Source: Thermocoleostomius sinensis A174
GTDB taxonomy: Bacteria > Cyanobacteriota > Cyanobacteriia > Elainellales > Elainellaceae
NCBI RefSeq assembly: GCF_026802175.1
Contig: NZ_CP113797.1
Span: 1,527,026 to 1,591,025 of the forward strand
Direction: 5' to 3'
Length of the DNA stretch: 64,000 nucleotides
Both the position numbers and the translations under genes were made by a program. Shown in pieces: positions 9,246 through 18,783 of the stretch. The notes beneath the pieces are model-generated. The model saw only the letters and a program-made list of their open reading frames with translations, was not told where the DNA came from and did no database searches. Numbering within the stretch: the first letter of the stretch is position 1; every line of letters starts with the position of its first letter.

Positions 9246-10916
9246 TTAACCTACGCCCGATTTTTCTGCGGTTGCCCAATCGCCGACCTCGACTAGTGGT
9301 GAATTGAAATGGTGAGACTTTAACCGATCTGCTAACCGAATTGCCATTGCCACAATCATCAATGTTGGATTAGCATGTCCAGCCGTGGGAAATATAGAAC
9401 TTCCGGCGATAAATAATCCCTCTACTCCGTGCACTTGGCAGTTGGCATCCACAACGCCATCTTGAGGAATAGCTGACATGCGAGTTGTGCCAGTTGGATG
9501 GGCCCGTTCAATAAAATGTGATTGCCAGTTGTCGTCAGCATTGAGCCAATCAGCCAAGTCAGGTTGTGGCAGGCCCAGTCGTTGAAATTCTTGAACAATC
9601 AAATGGCTGAGCCGCTGCACCGATCGTCTTTCCTGATTACTAATTTTCCAATTAAGTTTCGAGAGCGGCATCCCCAAAGCGTCTTTTTGGTCAGACAATG
9701 TCACGCGGCTGTCTGGATCGGGTGGCTGTTCGGTTAAGCACCAAAGTTCAATGCGATCGGCTTTTGTAATAGGAGGACGATGTTTGACTTTGCGGCGATA
9801 TAATCCGTGGGCAATATCTGGTAATTGCGACGCAACCGCGAGTGTGTCTGGATAAAGCGATCGAGACAGTCCTGTCTGCTTAATGCTCTTAGTCAGCCGC
9901 ATAATAGCCTGCCACGGCTCATTCAAAGCTGGAAATACTTCCAAGTAAGCCGCACAGTTAAGCAACTGTTCTTTAGCCTGTAAGGCTGGACTAAGCGCCA
10001 CGCCGTGCAGGTAAACATGCCGCTTTTGTGCATCATCTAACCAGTAATGTCCAAAGAGGTTTTGTACGGCGGCAGAGCGGCGAGGATTGAACGTTCCCAA
10101 GACACAGCCGGCATGATCCATTAAAAACCGACCAACCCGATCGTAATGATTGCCTACACCATTGGGAATATAGCGATTGGACGCTAGTAACAGTCGAGCA
10201 TTTTCAATTCCACCGCAGCATAAAACAAACGCTTTTGCTTTAATCTGAGCACGCTTATGATGTAGCGTGGAAACCTCGATCGATTGCACCTGTTTACCGA
10301 CAGAGTTGGTATTAATATGAGTCACATTTGCGTGCAGCAGCACATGGATATTGTCTGCAATAGGCGGTAAGAAACCACGTCCAAACCGAGTTGGTTCATT
10401 AGGGGTATTCGGATGTTTACTAAATTGCCAGAAGGCTGATTTTAATAATGTAGGATCGAGCGTGAGTCGGGGACGTTGTACGCCAAATTGTTTCCACAGA
10501 CGCTCATCATAACAGTTTGGGCCTAAGCCTAGGTTATAACTGGCTCGTTCTAAATAGGGATTTAGTTCGTGTCTAGAAATGGGCCAGCCAGAGTAAGGAA
10601 CCCAATCACGATGCTGAAAATCAATCTCATCAAACGGAGCACAGCGTCCAGTCCAAATATGGGAAGTGCCGCCCCAAATTCGGTAACGCAGAATCTCCTG
10701 CTGCATGACTCGCGGCACTCCTATGCTTTCAATGGCATACAACGTTTGAGTATCTGCGTCTTCCTTCAACCCTCCACTTTCAATAATCCAAACTTGGATA
10801 TTAGTATTGGCAAACTCTTTGGCAATTGATAGTCCGGCCGGACCGCTGCCAACGATACACAGATCAGTTTCAATAACAACATCATTTTCTAATTGATTGA
10901 GATCGCTGAATTTCAC
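9246..10916 (-). CDS. GMC-family FAD-dependent oxidoreductase
   Basis: 556-residue flavoenzyme that oxidises alcohols or sugars. The FAD-binding Rossmann motif is CIVGSGPAGLSIAKE (about residues 20-34), followed by the GGTSHIWTGR segment. The C-terminal GMC domain holds HPTGTTRMS, in which the His is the expected catalytic base, and the second FAD contact GLFIAGSSIFPTAGHANPT. Length is normal for the family. Monocistronic as far as visible. No signal peptide is seen. The substrate cannot be told from sequence; choline-, glucose- and fructose-type enzymes all share this layout. Confidence 0.9.
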   Translation of the reverse strand: MKFSDLNQLENDVVIETDLCIVGSGPAGLSIAKEFANTNIQVWIIESGGLKEDADTQTLYAIESIGVPRVMQQEILRYRIWGGTSHIWTGRCAPFDEIDFQHRDWVPYSGWPISRHELNPYLERASYNLGLGPNCYDERLWKQFGVQRPRLTLDPTLLKSAFWQFSKHPNTPNEPTRFGRGFLPPIADNIHVLLHANVTHINTNSVGKQVQSIEVSTLHHKRAQIKAKAFVLCCGGIENARLLLASNRYIPNGVGNHYDRVGRFLMDHAGCVLGTFNPRRSAAVQNLFGHYWLDDAQKRHVYLHGVALSPALQAKEQLLNCAAYLEVFPALNEPWQAIMRLTKSIKQTGLSRSLYPDTLAVASQLPDIAHGLYRRKVKHRPPITKADRIELWCLTEQPPDPDSRVTLSDQKDALGMPLSKLNWKISNQERRSVQRLSHLIVQEFQRLGLPQPDLADWLNADDNWQSHFIERAHPTGTTRMSAIPQDGVVDANCQVHGVEGLFIAGSSIFPTAGHANPTLMIVAMAIRLADRLKSHHFNSPLVEVGDWATAEKSGVG

Positions 10917-11454
10917 TCAGATTTAGCTCCTCATTTGTCAAATTGATTATGAAAGAAATTAATATTGAACGCATCGTTAAGGAATTCGATCAGGTTTAGT
11001 ACGTATAGGTACGCGCTATCAACTCGCTCCTGTCCCTTAAAATTTGGACAAGAACAAGAATGAGCGGCACCTGAACCTTGCACCTATGGTTGATGCGGTG
11101 GGGTTCATTAACCTGATGAAGAACGCAGCACAGATTGCTGTCTGTGGAAAATCCAGATAACCCTGAGACCACAACGTTGAGAAGCAGGGATCTTCCAGAT
11201 GTATCGTCTGGCTTAGCCGTGCCCGTTGGCGTTTGAGCAAAGCGCAGCTTGGTGCTGCCTCTAGGTCAATACAGCGGTTCGGATCATCAGCCTAGAAAAC
11301 TTGTGCTCTAGCCCCTTGATTTCTTCTTTCCTAGATATAAAGTGCTTTTCGGGTTATGCCTGTAAATACATGATTAAGCTCGAGAACCAGTCCATGTAAA
11401 AAAGATGAATTTTGGCAGACAGCCAATCACTTGCCACAAATTTCTAACTAGCGA
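10917..11454. other. 538-bp non-coding stretch
   Basis: Between the GMC gene start and the hisIE stop. Short open frames here show no family resemblance or ribosome site. I see no tRNA, clear repeat or strong hairpin. The promoter of the GMC gene must lie in the left part. Confidence 0.4.
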
Positions 11455-12117
11455 TTAGCGGCGACGATCTTGCAACCTTCGGTACACCGCTTTGATATCA
11501 ACTTGGTGAGCGGCCAACGCCACTAAGGTGTGATAGAGCAAGTCCGCCACTTCATTAGCGATCGCCTCTTTATCATCATCCTTGAATGCCATTACCACCT
11601 CTGCCGATTCTTCGCCAATTTTCTTGAGAATTTTGTTATCGCCGCCTGCTAGCAGCTTGCAGGTATAGGACTCTAGGTTGGGATGATCTCGTCGATCGCA
11701 GATAACCGTATAGACCTGTGACAAGGTATCAGCGGGTGGGGCTTGAATTGTGCCTTCAACTTGATGAAAGCAACTGCGCTCTCCGGTGTGGCAAGCAATA
11801 TCCCCAATTTGCTTAACCGTCACCAATAGGGCATCACTGTCACAGTCATAGCGAATCGATTGCACCTGCTGTACATGCCCCGATGTCGCTCCTTTGTGCC
11901 ATAATTCTGAGCGCGATCGACTCCAAAACCAGGTTTGTCCGGTTTCCAACGTTTTCTGAAGCGACTCTCGATTCATCCAGGCCATCATCAACACTGTGCC
12001 ATCCAAATAGTCTTGCACGATCGCTGGCACTAATCCCTGCTCGTTGTAGCGAATTTGTTCAACGGGAATTGCAGATTGAAACGACACAGAACAGGACAAA
12101 GATTCAGAAATTGACAT
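11455..12117 (-). CDS. hisIE: Bifunctional phosphoribosyl-AMP cyclohydrolase / phosphoribosyl-ATP pyrophosphatase
   Basis: 220-residue cytosolic enzyme for steps 2 and 3 of histidine synthesis. The HisI domain (about 20-115) has [18 protein letters not shown], the [17 protein letters not shown] metal/substrate motif and HTGERSCFH with the zinc Cys. The HisE domain (about 130-218) has [18 protein letters not shown] and [10 protein letters not shown], the acidic metal-binding residues of an all-alpha NTP pyrophosphatase. Fusion of both domains is usual in cyanobacteria and enterics. It stands alone, with his genes scattered as is normal in cyanobacteria. Confidence 0.96.
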   Translation of the reverse strand: MSISESLSCSVSFQSAIPVEQIRYNEQGLVPAIVQDYLDGTVLMMAWMNRESLQKTLETGQTWFWSRSRSELWHKGATSGHVQQVQSIRYDCDSDALLVTVKQIGDIACHTGERSCFHQVEGTIQAPPADTLSQVYTVICDRRDHPNLESYTCKLLAGGDNKILKKIGEESAEVVMAFKDDDKEAIANEVADLLYHTLVALAAHQVDIKAVYRRLQDRRR

Positions 12118-12254
12118 GGCACTGGTGCAGGTACAGGGACGAAATCAATACGGACCCAAAAACAAAGGAAAATGTAATCTCATCAACTATCTCATTGACC
12201 ATTATCAATGCTACTGACATCAAATGCTGTTCTTTACGCGATGTGCAACAATCT

Positions 12255-12333
12255 AGCTCTCACCTCCCCAACCCCTCCTCTTCCCTATCTGAGCGAGGAG
12301 GAGTCAGAGAAGCAGGGCTGGGGATGAGAGCAG
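12255..12333. repeat. CTCTCACCTCCCC...GGGGATGAGAG inverted repeat
   Basis: Arms CTCTCACCTCCCCAACCC and GGGCTGGGGATGAGAG can pair into a long imperfect stem. It belongs to the same sequence style as 8269-8363. Confidence 0.5.
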
Positions 12334-12762
12334 TACAGGATTCCTCCACCTCTGCCAGACAAGTGGTACATCGTGTTTTCTTTACCAATGGATAAACTTG
12401 CGATAAGGATTACGAACTTTCATAAACGATCGCCCAACTCTTCAAACAGGGGTGATATGTTAATAATCAAGGCACAGGGGAAAGAACGAACTCCCCAAAC
12501 ACCACTAGATTCAAGCTTGTGCCTCCTGCTTAATCTAGACGCAGCGCTCAGTTTCGGTAGAAACATTCCATATTTAGACGTGAGAATTGCGCTTTAGCCA
12601 TTATTACAATTGAGTTACCTCCTGAGGCAGCAAGCGCATCCACATTAGCTCATTCGTCTCCTAAAGAGACAGGGTGTTCTCCAAACGATGGGGTGTTGCG
12701 ATTTTGTCCACCCACCTTGTAACTTTAACGGTTAGATTCAATCGCTTAACTACTTCTAATCG

Positions 12763-12785
12763 GGGTCTGGCACAAAGTCAGACCC
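12763..12785. terminator. Hairpin downstream of aminotransferase gene
   Basis: 7-bp perfect stem GGGTCTG/CAGACCC with a 9-nt loop, about 150 bp beyond the aminotransferase stop. No long T-run follows on either strand, so terminator function is only possible. Confidence 0.35.
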
Positions 12786-12930
12786 AACTGTGTTTTAAAT
12801 GGCGAGGTTAAATGGCGAAGGAGTCGGGGTTAACCTCCCGCCTCTCCTAGATTTAAGAGGTGCGGGCAAAACAGGCGCACATGCTATGCATAGGAAATAG
12901 GTTGCGTCTGCTCTAACCCCCGACGTCCAA

Positions 12931-14133
12931 TTACTGGGATACCAACTCCGGTTGATAACGAATTCCGGCTTGCTGGAATCGATCGAGGGCTTGCTGAAGG
13001 CGCTCGAGGTCAGCAATCAGGCTGATGCGAACATAGCCCTCACCCCCCGCACCAAAGGCATTACCCGGTGTCACGACAACCCCCGTTTGTTGCAAGACAG
13101 AGAGAGCAAAGTCAGTGGAGCCAATTTCAGGCGGGCACGGAACCCACAAATACATCGTGGCTTTAGATTTGGGAATGCTCCAGCCTAGTTTTGACAGTCC
13201 GTCAATGAGAAAATCTCGCCGAGTGCGATAGCGATCTTGTACTGCGTTTAAATATACATCCGGCAGTTGCAGGGCGGTTTCTGCGGCGGCTTGCAATGCC
13301 GAAAAGATGCCATAGTCCAAGTTGGTTTTTAGCGTGCGCAGACTTTGAATAATATGGCGATTGCCTACCACAAACCCAACCCGCCAACCTGCCATGTTAT
13401 AAGTTTTAGACATGGTGTGAAATTCGACCCCAATTTCTTTGGCACCGGGAATTTCTAATAGGCTAGTGGGGTGAAAGCCATCGAAGGCTAACTCGGCGTA
13501 GCAAAGGTCGTGGACTAACATGATCTCGTAGTGACGGGCGAAGTCCACAATCTCTTCAAACAATTCGCGGGGAGCGGTGGCAGTGGTGGGATTGCTGGGG
13601 TAGTTAAAGTAAAGCATTTTGGCGCGTCGGGCTACGGCATCAGGAATCGCCGATAGGTCAATTAACCAGTGATTCTCCGGTTTCAGCACTAGCGGATAAA
13701 TTTCGCCGCCCGCAATCAATGGCCCGCGAAAGTGAGCAGGATAGGAGGGACTAGGCACTAAGACCACATCACCTGGATTGACATAGGCGATCGCCAAGTG
13801 AGTTAAACCTTCTTTCGAGCCAAGCAGAGGTAAAGCTTCGCTACTGGGGTCAAGCTTGACGGTGTAGCGGCGGTAGTACCAGTCGGTAATGGCTTGTCGA
13901 AAACTGGCGGTTCCTTCAAACGGCGGATAGCCGTGATTGGCTGGGTTTTGCAGCGCGGCGATCGCGGCTTCTACAACGGGTTGGGGGGTGGCACCATCGG
14001 GATTGCCCATCCCTAAATCAATCAAGTCTAACCCTTGTTCTCGTGCCCGGGCTTTTAGCTCATCTAATCGAGCAAACACATAGGGCGGCAGGGTGCTGAG
14101 GCGATCGGCGGGGGTAATCCAGTCAGGTGTCAT
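12931..14133 (-). CDS. PLP-dependent class I/II aminotransferase (aspartate/LL-DAP/AlaC-like)
   Basis: 400-residue cytosolic fold-type I aminotransferase. The PLP-binding Lys is in HTMSKTYNMAGWRVGF; other class I marks are LGMGNPDGATPQP near the N-terminus, NHGYPPFEGTASFRQAI, YFNYPSNPTTATAP and GNAFGAGGEGYVRISL near the end. The profile fits the group containing AlaC and LL-diaminopimelate aminotransferase-like proteins; the true substrate is not deducible. I prefer the ATG at 14133 (MTPDWITPADRL) over 14184, because the first 17 codons of the longer form have no family resemblance; neither start has a strong ribosome site. It follows the dehydrogenase gene on the same strand, 62 bp apart, and may be co-transcribed. 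Confidence 0.9.
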   Translation of the reverse strand: MTPDWITPADRLSTLPPYVFARLDELKARAREQGLDLIDLGMGNPDGATPQPVVEAAIAALQNPANHGYPPFEGTASFRQAITDWYYRRYTVKLDPSSEALPLLGSKEGLTHLAIAYVNPGDVVLVPSPSYPAHFRGPLIAGGEIYPLVLKPENHWLIDLSAIPDAVARRAKMLYFNYPSNPTTATAPRELFEEIVDFARHYEIMLVHDLCYAELAFDGFHPTSLLEIPGAKEIGVEFHTMSKTYNMAGWRVGFVVGNRHIIQSLRTLKTNLDYGIFSALQAAAETALQLPDVYLNAVQDRYRTRRDFLIDGLSKLGWSIPKSKATMYLWVPCPPEIGSTDFALSVLQQTGVVVTPGNAFGAGGEGYVRISLIADLERLQQALDRFQQAGIRYQPELVSQ

Positions 14134-14195
14134 GCTGTGTTCAAAGGGATGAGGTAGAAGATAGACAACGGAGTGAAGTTGCAATGACGATCGAG

Positions 14196-15410
14196 CTAGG
14201 GGAAGAATGGACGCGGTGACAAAACGCTGGGAGAAGTGACACTGTCTGTTTCTTGGCTGTGTCCTGCCTCTTGAAGTTTGGTCTCGCCCGTAGGAGCCGT
14301 AGTAGACACCATTGCCGCCATCAACTGTGTTGGTGTGACGTCAAAGGGAAGATGGTGAATATCAGACTGTGGCCGACAGGCCACTTCGGCCGATCGCTGC
14401 AAATCTGCTAACGTTACTTCCAGTAGTCCCAGATCCGCCAAATTCCTGGGTAAACCAATGTCACCATAAAAGCTCAGAAGCTGTTGACGTGCCGTCGCAG
14501 CCAGGCGGTTGCCCTGAATCATTTCCTCAAGGCGCAGTTGCACCAAAATGCCATAAGCTACCTTTTCGCCGTGCAGGGTTCCATGACTTTGAAGCAAATG
14601 AGTCAGACCATTGTGAACTGCATGAGCCGCCACTGTGCGACACTGTGCTCCTCCCAATCCACCAATGACACCTGCCAGCAACACACTAGCGTCTACCACA
14701 TCTCGCCAAACTGTGCTACCAGGTTCTTCAAGCGCCGCCACTGATTTTTGCAGCAACAGATCGCGCAACACTCTGGCCTGTTGCACCGCCGCAACGATCA
14801 AACTGTGTTCAGAGTGCCCACTGCTGATCGATGCTTCGTACCACTTGGCTAATGCATCGCCAATTCCTGCTACCAGCGTTCGTTGGGGAGCGGTTTGCAC
14901 CAAATCGTAATCTAGAATCAGCAGGTCGGGACATTTAGCCAGTCCAACATCATAGAGAAAAGCACCTTGCTCGGAATAGACATTCGAGAGGGCTGTCCAT
15001 GCTGCACAGGTAGCTGCTGAAGTGGGAATGGTGACGATCGGCAACTCCATCTGATGTGCCAATAATTTCGCCGTGTCAAGGGCTTTGCCACCACCGACGC
15101 CAATAATCACATCAGCTTGGTGATTGATTGCGGCTTGTTTTAACAGCGCCAATCTAGTTTCGCTACAGTCTGGTGCATAGGAAACCTGGTTAACTGTCAG
15201 CCCTGCCTGTTCTAGGGTTGGAACTAACAACGGACGCACCACCTCCAGTGTTCGGTCGCCCCCCACGATCAGCGGATGCTGTCCCAAACGCACCATCATC
15301 TTGCTAGCCTGGGGCAAAATTCCTGCTCCCCGTATCACTTGAGCCGGAGCAATAGTTAAGGGAGAGAATGCGATCGCAGCAGGACTAGTAAGCAAAGATG
15401 AATCCGTCAT
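14196..15410 (-). CDS. Iron-type alcohol dehydrogenase / glycerol dehydrogenase family protein
   Basis: 404-residue NAD-dependent dehydrogenase of the GldA-like branch. The nucleotide motif is IGVGGGKALDTAKLLA (about residue 104). Metal ligands are visible as GDALAKWYE (Asp), AHAVHNGLTHLL (His) and LHGEKVAYG (His), consistent with Zn or Fe. The last about 35 residues (SHSQETDSV-like, Ser/Pro-rich) extend beyond the fold. It precedes the aminotransferase gene on the same strand. Whether it uses glycerol, glycerol-1-phosphate or another polyol is not told by the sequence. Confidence 0.88.
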   Translation of the reverse strand: MTDSSLLTSPAAIAFSPLTIAPAQVIRGAGILPQASKMMVRLGQHPLIVGGDRTLEVVRPLLVPTLEQAGLTVNQVSYAPDCSETRLALLKQAAINHQADVIIGVGGGKALDTAKLLAHQMELPIVTIPTSAATCAAWTALSNVYSEQGAFLYDVGLAKCPDLLILDYDLVQTAPQRTLVAGIGDALAKWYEASISSGHSEHSLIVAAVQQARVLRDLLLQKSVAALEEPGSTVWRDVVDASVLLAGVIGGLGGAQCRTVAAHAVHNGLTHLLQSHGTLHGEKVAYGILVQLRLEEMIQGNRLAATARQQLLSFYGDIGLPRNLADLGLLEVTLADLQRSAEVACRPQSDIHHLPFDVTPTQLMAAMVSTTAPTGETKLQEAGHSQETDSVTSPSVLSPRPFFP

Positions 15411-15849
15411 AAGTTCAACACAAAAAGCAATTAGTTATTAGATGAAAGGTCTAACAACGAGTGACGAACCACTAAAGTCTGGCTCCGTTAGATTTTAGAT
15501 TAAGGTGAGGTAAAAATAACTTTACTACACTCGTCTGTACTCATTCTAATAATTCATGGAGCCGAGACTAATGAATTGGCACCTGAACCCGTATAGTTTG
15601 ACACGGCAAAGGTAGCTTTATGTGCTTTGATACCAGGCTCAGCTTTGCTGCTATCTCTTGGACCTATCGACCCCATGTTCTGCACTATTCCTGCTTCACA
15701 ACCTCAATTGTTTCTCCGGGGAGGCACTTTCCCTTCATAGCCAGCCGGAAAATCTGGCTGAAGACACAGGTCAGCAAGCAGATGAGTGTGTGACGATCGA
15801 AAAATCCTTGGCCAATGCAGAAAGGTGCAATTTTTACAAGGAAAAACTA
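15411..15849. other. Non-coding stretch between divergent genes
   Basis: Divergent promoter region of the dehydrogenase (minus) and the lyase (plus). A 66-codon frame at 15658-15858 starts without a ribosome site and has no recognisable content, so I do not call it. The regulatory part next to the lyase gene is listed separately. Confidence 0.4.
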
Positions 15850-15877
15850 GTTAAATAGAGTTAAGTTGTGTTAAGAA
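15850..15877 (+). promoter_or_regulatory. Three phased GTTAA half-sites, RpaB/HLR1-like
   Basis: GTTAAATAGA, GTTAAGTTGT and GTTAAGAA follow one another with an exact 10-bp period. The HLR1 consensus bound by the response regulator RpaB is a direct repeat (G/T)TTACA(T/A)(T/A) with 10-bp period; the copies match at about 7, 6 and 6 of 8 positions. The site lies about 80 bp before the lyase start. Binding is inference. Confidence 0.4.
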
Positions 15878-15954
15878 TAATAAAACACGAAATGAACCAC
15901 TTGTCTTGATGTGAATTCTGCTCGTGTAGCTGTTGTCTCTGTGAGGAATTTTCT

Positions 15955-16494
15955 GTGACTGTTGCTCTCCAGTTTCCCCAAGCGATTAGTGATTCGTTGA
16001 TTGCCGCGTTCTTTCGTCGATCGGCTGGGGAGTGGCGCTCGGAACGCCGTTATTATACGCTGCCGGATGGCCAGACTAAAGAAATGGTCAGCGTCATCAC
16101 CATTCGGTTTCTAGAGCAGGGCTGTGATGAGCTTCGTCAATTAGCTCGCCTGCATCAGCTTGAGGATGACGCTATCATGACTTGTGGAGCAGAAGTCAGT
16201 TGGAACAGTGCTGATTCTGTATCAGGCCGCAAGCAATCGAAAGGATTGACGTTGTTTGGAGCACTGGGCGAAACCCTGTTTCGCGATCGAGGATTTGCTA
16301 CACCTCAACCTGTGACAGCTCAATACTATTTCACCAACCCCGATACCTTATGTTTACGGACTGAATACAAAGGCTCGGTGTTTGAGGAAGAGTTGAAGTT
16401 GGTCGGGCAGCAGTACCGCACTCGCCAGACTATCATCTCACGCGCAGGTGAGCAGCAGATGATCGGTCAATATCTGGAAAAGCGCTTAAGTTGA
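15955..16494 (+). CDS. CpcS/CpeS-type phycobiliprotein bilin lyase
   Basis: 179-residue lipocalin-like protein of the CpcS/CpeS family, which attaches phycobilin to the conserved Cys of phycobiliprotein subunits in the cytoplasm. Family marks are AGEWRSERRYYTLPDG near residue 25, the WNS-type strand, TLFGALGETLFRDRGFATPQP and the strands LCLRTEYKGSVFEEE and RTRQTIIS. The start is GTG at 15955, with GAGGAA eight to thirteen bases upstream. Length is close to the family norm. CpcS, CpcU and CpeS-type members cannot be told apart by eye, so no symbol is given. Control by light-stress signalling is suggested by the phased sites upstream. Confidence 0.85.
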   Translation: MTVALQFPQAISDSLIAAFFRRSAGEWRSERRYYTLPDGQTKEMVSVITIRFLEQGCDELRQLARLHQLEDDAIMTCGAEVSWNSADSVSGRKQSKGLTLFGALGETLFRDRGFATPQPVTAQYYFTNPDTLCLRTEYKGSVFEEELKLVGQQYRTRQTIISRAGEQQMIGQYLEKRLS

Positions 16495-16514
16495 TTGAGG
16501 GTTGCTCAAGTGGC

Positions 16515-17306
16515 TCAACTAGATGCACTGGTGTAAAACCGTAGGGCAAACCGCCAAAATAAGCGCGAAATGAGCAGTAACCCGATCGCCAGTAGCCCGG
16601 CTCCGGCAATCCAGCCCAATTTGGTACGATTCAGCAGGGCCTCGGCGGGAATCGTTGTTAGAAAGGCGATCGGTACAATAAACGTAAAGAAGAAGCGATA
16701 TGCCGCTGGGTAGGCCGCCATTGGGAACCGCCCTGCTTCCAGCAATCCCCGGAGCACTTCGGTGACATTATAAATTTTGACAAACCAAATGCTGGTAGCT
16801 CCCAGCATAAACCATAAGCTGTAAAGGCTCAATGCTCCAAACAACAGCGGAATGAATCCGATCGCGTAGGCTACGGGGTCAAGGTTGAGGCGCGTTCCGG
16901 CGTAGCCGATGATGATTAGTCCAAATAGTAGATCGGGCAATCCCCATGGGGAAACCGTGCGCGTAGACAGCCAGAACTGCGAGCTAATGGGCTTCAACAG
17001 CACAAAATCCAGCGTTCCCAATTGCACTTGTCGCACAATTTGGTTTAGGTTGGGGGCAAGGAACGTGGCGGCAAAGCCTTGTAATAGCGTAAATATGCCC
17101 AACACAATCAGCGCTTCTTCCCAACTCCAACCTTGGAACGTGTAACCACTGCGGTAAAACAGAAATAACGCAAAGATACTGCCGACTAAATTACTTAAAC
17201 TGGTCAACGTAGCTACTACAAAATTGACGCGATACTCCAATTCTGCTTCGATCGCCGTTGTCCAAAACAGCTTCAAAATATTGAGGTGTTTTTGAATCCA
17301 CGTCAT
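16515..17306 (-). CDS. ABC-2 type permease (DUF990-like)
   Basis: 263-residue integral membrane protein with about six helices. The N-terminus MTWIQKHLNILKLFW followed by AIEAELEYRVNFVVATLTSL is characteristic of the ABC2_membrane_6 group, as are the segment QVQLGTLDFVLLKPISSQF and the later PIAFLTTIPAEALL. These permeases work in pairs with a cytosolic ATPase in export. Neither an ATPase nor a second permease is adjacent; partners must be elsewhere. Substrate unknown. It lies between the convergent lyase gene and the M23 peptidase gene on the same strand. Confidence 0.88.
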   Translation of the reverse strand: MTWIQKHLNILKLFWTTAIEAELEYRVNFVVATLTSLSNLVGSIFALFLFYRSGYTFQGWSWEEALIVLGIFTLLQGFAATFLAPNLNQIVRQVQLGTLDFVLLKPISSQFWLSTRTVSPWGLPDLLFGLIIIGYAGTRLNLDPVAYAIGFIPLLFGALSLYSLWFMLGATSIWFVKIYNVTEVLRGLLEAGRFPMAAYPAAYRFFFTFIVPIAFLTTIPAEALLNRTKLGWIAGAGLLAIGLLLISRLFWRFALRFYTSASS

Positions 17307-17398
17307 TTCCCATCCTCGGGCAGGAGTCTCTTCAATCTACCCTTGAATGGTACTCTGCGCGACTTGGCACGGCCACACGGTACATCGATAGAAGCCAA

Positions 17399-18325
17399 TC
17401 AATTCTGAGCAGACTCCTCTGCCGATCGCGACGCTGCCTGTTGCCCTATATACATAGCTCGTAGCACCAAGGCTGGGTCTACCCAGTTTTCATTAAACTT
17501 CAGACCCCAGTGCAAATGCGGGCCAGTCGTGCGTCCGGTCATCCCCACTCGTCCAATGCGGGCCCCAGCGGGCAGATCTTGACCTTCCCAGATTTGAATT
17601 CCGCCCTCACGATCGATCATGTAGCGTCCTTTGCTATCTTTTTCAACATGTCCGCGCATATGGCAATAAATGTGCATCCACGCGCCCGACTCCACCACCA
17701 CCGATGTGCCGCAATTACTATCATCTGAGACCTCTATAACCTTGCCGCTCCACCAATTGCGAATGTAGCTGCCTTCAGGGGCGGCCATATCCAGCCCATA
17801 GTGAAACTCGGTGGAGTAACCTCCTTCCGGAGACGAGCGATAGCCAAACGGGGATGTATAGGCCTGAAAATCTTCAACGGGAAACGAAGCTCCATACCAC
17901 TCACTGGCAGCAATCTCGTTGGGCGACACTTGAGACACAGGCTGCTGCGGATCGGTTTCTCCGGCATTAATGGCTAGCAATGGTCGCTCTGCGCGTGTTG
18001 CTGTTGCAGGGGAAGCAGCGCTTGACAGCGAATCGGAATTCGGTGCTGGCTGGGCTTCAGCCGCTCGATCATGGGTTGTCAGCTGGGGAGAATCGGACTG
18101 AGACGAGCTAGTTGCTTCGGGCGTCGTCACAGAAGAGGGAATCTGCAACACATCTTCTGCTGATTCCACAGTGCGTTCCGAAACAGCGACATACTCTGAC
18201 GTTGTAAGGTCAATATCCAGCGCTTTAACCATTGCATGAGCTGCTTGAAAAATGAGCAGCCCACACAAACTAGCACCGAGAAGCAAAAGGGGCTTCCTGA
18301 AAAACTTGATAGGTTTGAGCTTCAT
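17399..18325 (-). CDS. M23 (LytM) family peptidase, membrane-anchored or secreted
   Basis: 308 residues. An N-terminal hydrophobic segment (KPLLLLGASLCGLLIFQAAHA, residues 12-31) acts as signal or anchor. Residues about 40-160 are a Ser/Thr/Ala-rich linker. The LytM domain (about 165-295) has the zinc site HYGLDMAAPEG (H and D) and the second motif GPHLHWGLKF, so the protease should be active on peptidoglycan cross-bridges in the periplasm. An insert in the domain, EKDSKGRYMIDREGG, is slightly longer than usual. Probably monocistronic; ABC permease lies downstream on the same strand. Confidence 0.9.
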   Translation of the reverse strand: MKLKPIKFFRKPLLLLGASLCGLLIFQAAHAMVKALDIDLTTSEYVAVSERTVESAEDVLQIPSSVTTPEATSSSQSDSPQLTTHDRAAEAQPAPNSDSLSSAASPATATRAERPLLAINAGETDPQQPVSQVSPNEIAASEWYGASFPVEDFQAYTSPFGYRSSPEGGYSTEFHYGLDMAAPEGSYIRNWWSGKVIEVSDDSNCGTSVVVESGAWMHIYCHMRGHVEKDSKGRYMIDREGGIQIWEGQDLPAGARIGRVGMTGRTTGPHLHWGLKFNENWVDPALVLRAMYIGQQAASRSAEESAQN

Positions 18326-18783
18326 ACCGGCAGCAGAGACTTCGGTTCAACATCCTCACGTTCATTCCCTCTGGTTGTCGCCGATCGCGCCTCAAACATC
18401 TAGGGGCAATGGCATCGACCGAATCGTGAACAGCAAGCAGTACAGGCGATTCCAACCAAACAAAAACTAGGCAAAGACCAGGACAGAATGAATGCACTTA
18501 ATTCGTTGGTGGTATCTAGTACGCAAAATCAGGCAAGCCAGATTTTTTTCTATCTAGAGATTCTTCAATCTCTAAGAATAATCGAGACTTTCAGCAAATG
18601 AACCAAAATTTGGATTAATTTATCTAATGATTGCTCGAAAATCAACCCTAACCTATGACGGAGAAGAAGGCGATCGAGTTTCGGTAAGAGGACTGAATCA
18701 ACCCCTTTGCTGTGGTTAGAACCCTGTTGGAATGTCTGCTCTGTACCTTCTACAATGGCAACGGAAATAGCCTCCAACAGCCT
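18326..18783. other. Non-coding stretch with small hairpin
   Basis: Divergent promoter region between the M23 gene and the aldo/keto reductase gene. It holds a hairpin AGAGATT/AATCTCT (18556-18573, loop CTTC) flanked on its left by a T-run. No credible gene; a GTG at 18712 extends the reductase frame but without homology. Confidence 0.4.

Larger units (their letters stand above)
12118..12930. other. 813-bp non-coding stretch
   Basis: Contains a CTCTCACCTCCCC...GGGGATGAGAG repeat at 12255-12333, a tandem TTAAATGGCGA pair (12795-12805 and 12808-12818) and a hairpin GGGTCTG/CAGACCC (12763-12785). A 74-codon open frame at 12373-12597 has no recognisable content. It separates hisIE from the convergent-side end of the aminotransferase gene, so downstream signals of that gene lie at its right end. 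Confidence 0.45.

Noticed and set aside
11037-11240. Small open frame of 67 codons in the 10917-11454 gap
   Set aside because: No ribosome site, family or domain; reads like chance.
11883-12395. Open frame of 170 codons across the hisIE start
   Set aside because: Antisense to the HisI domain and then runs through a dispersed repeat.
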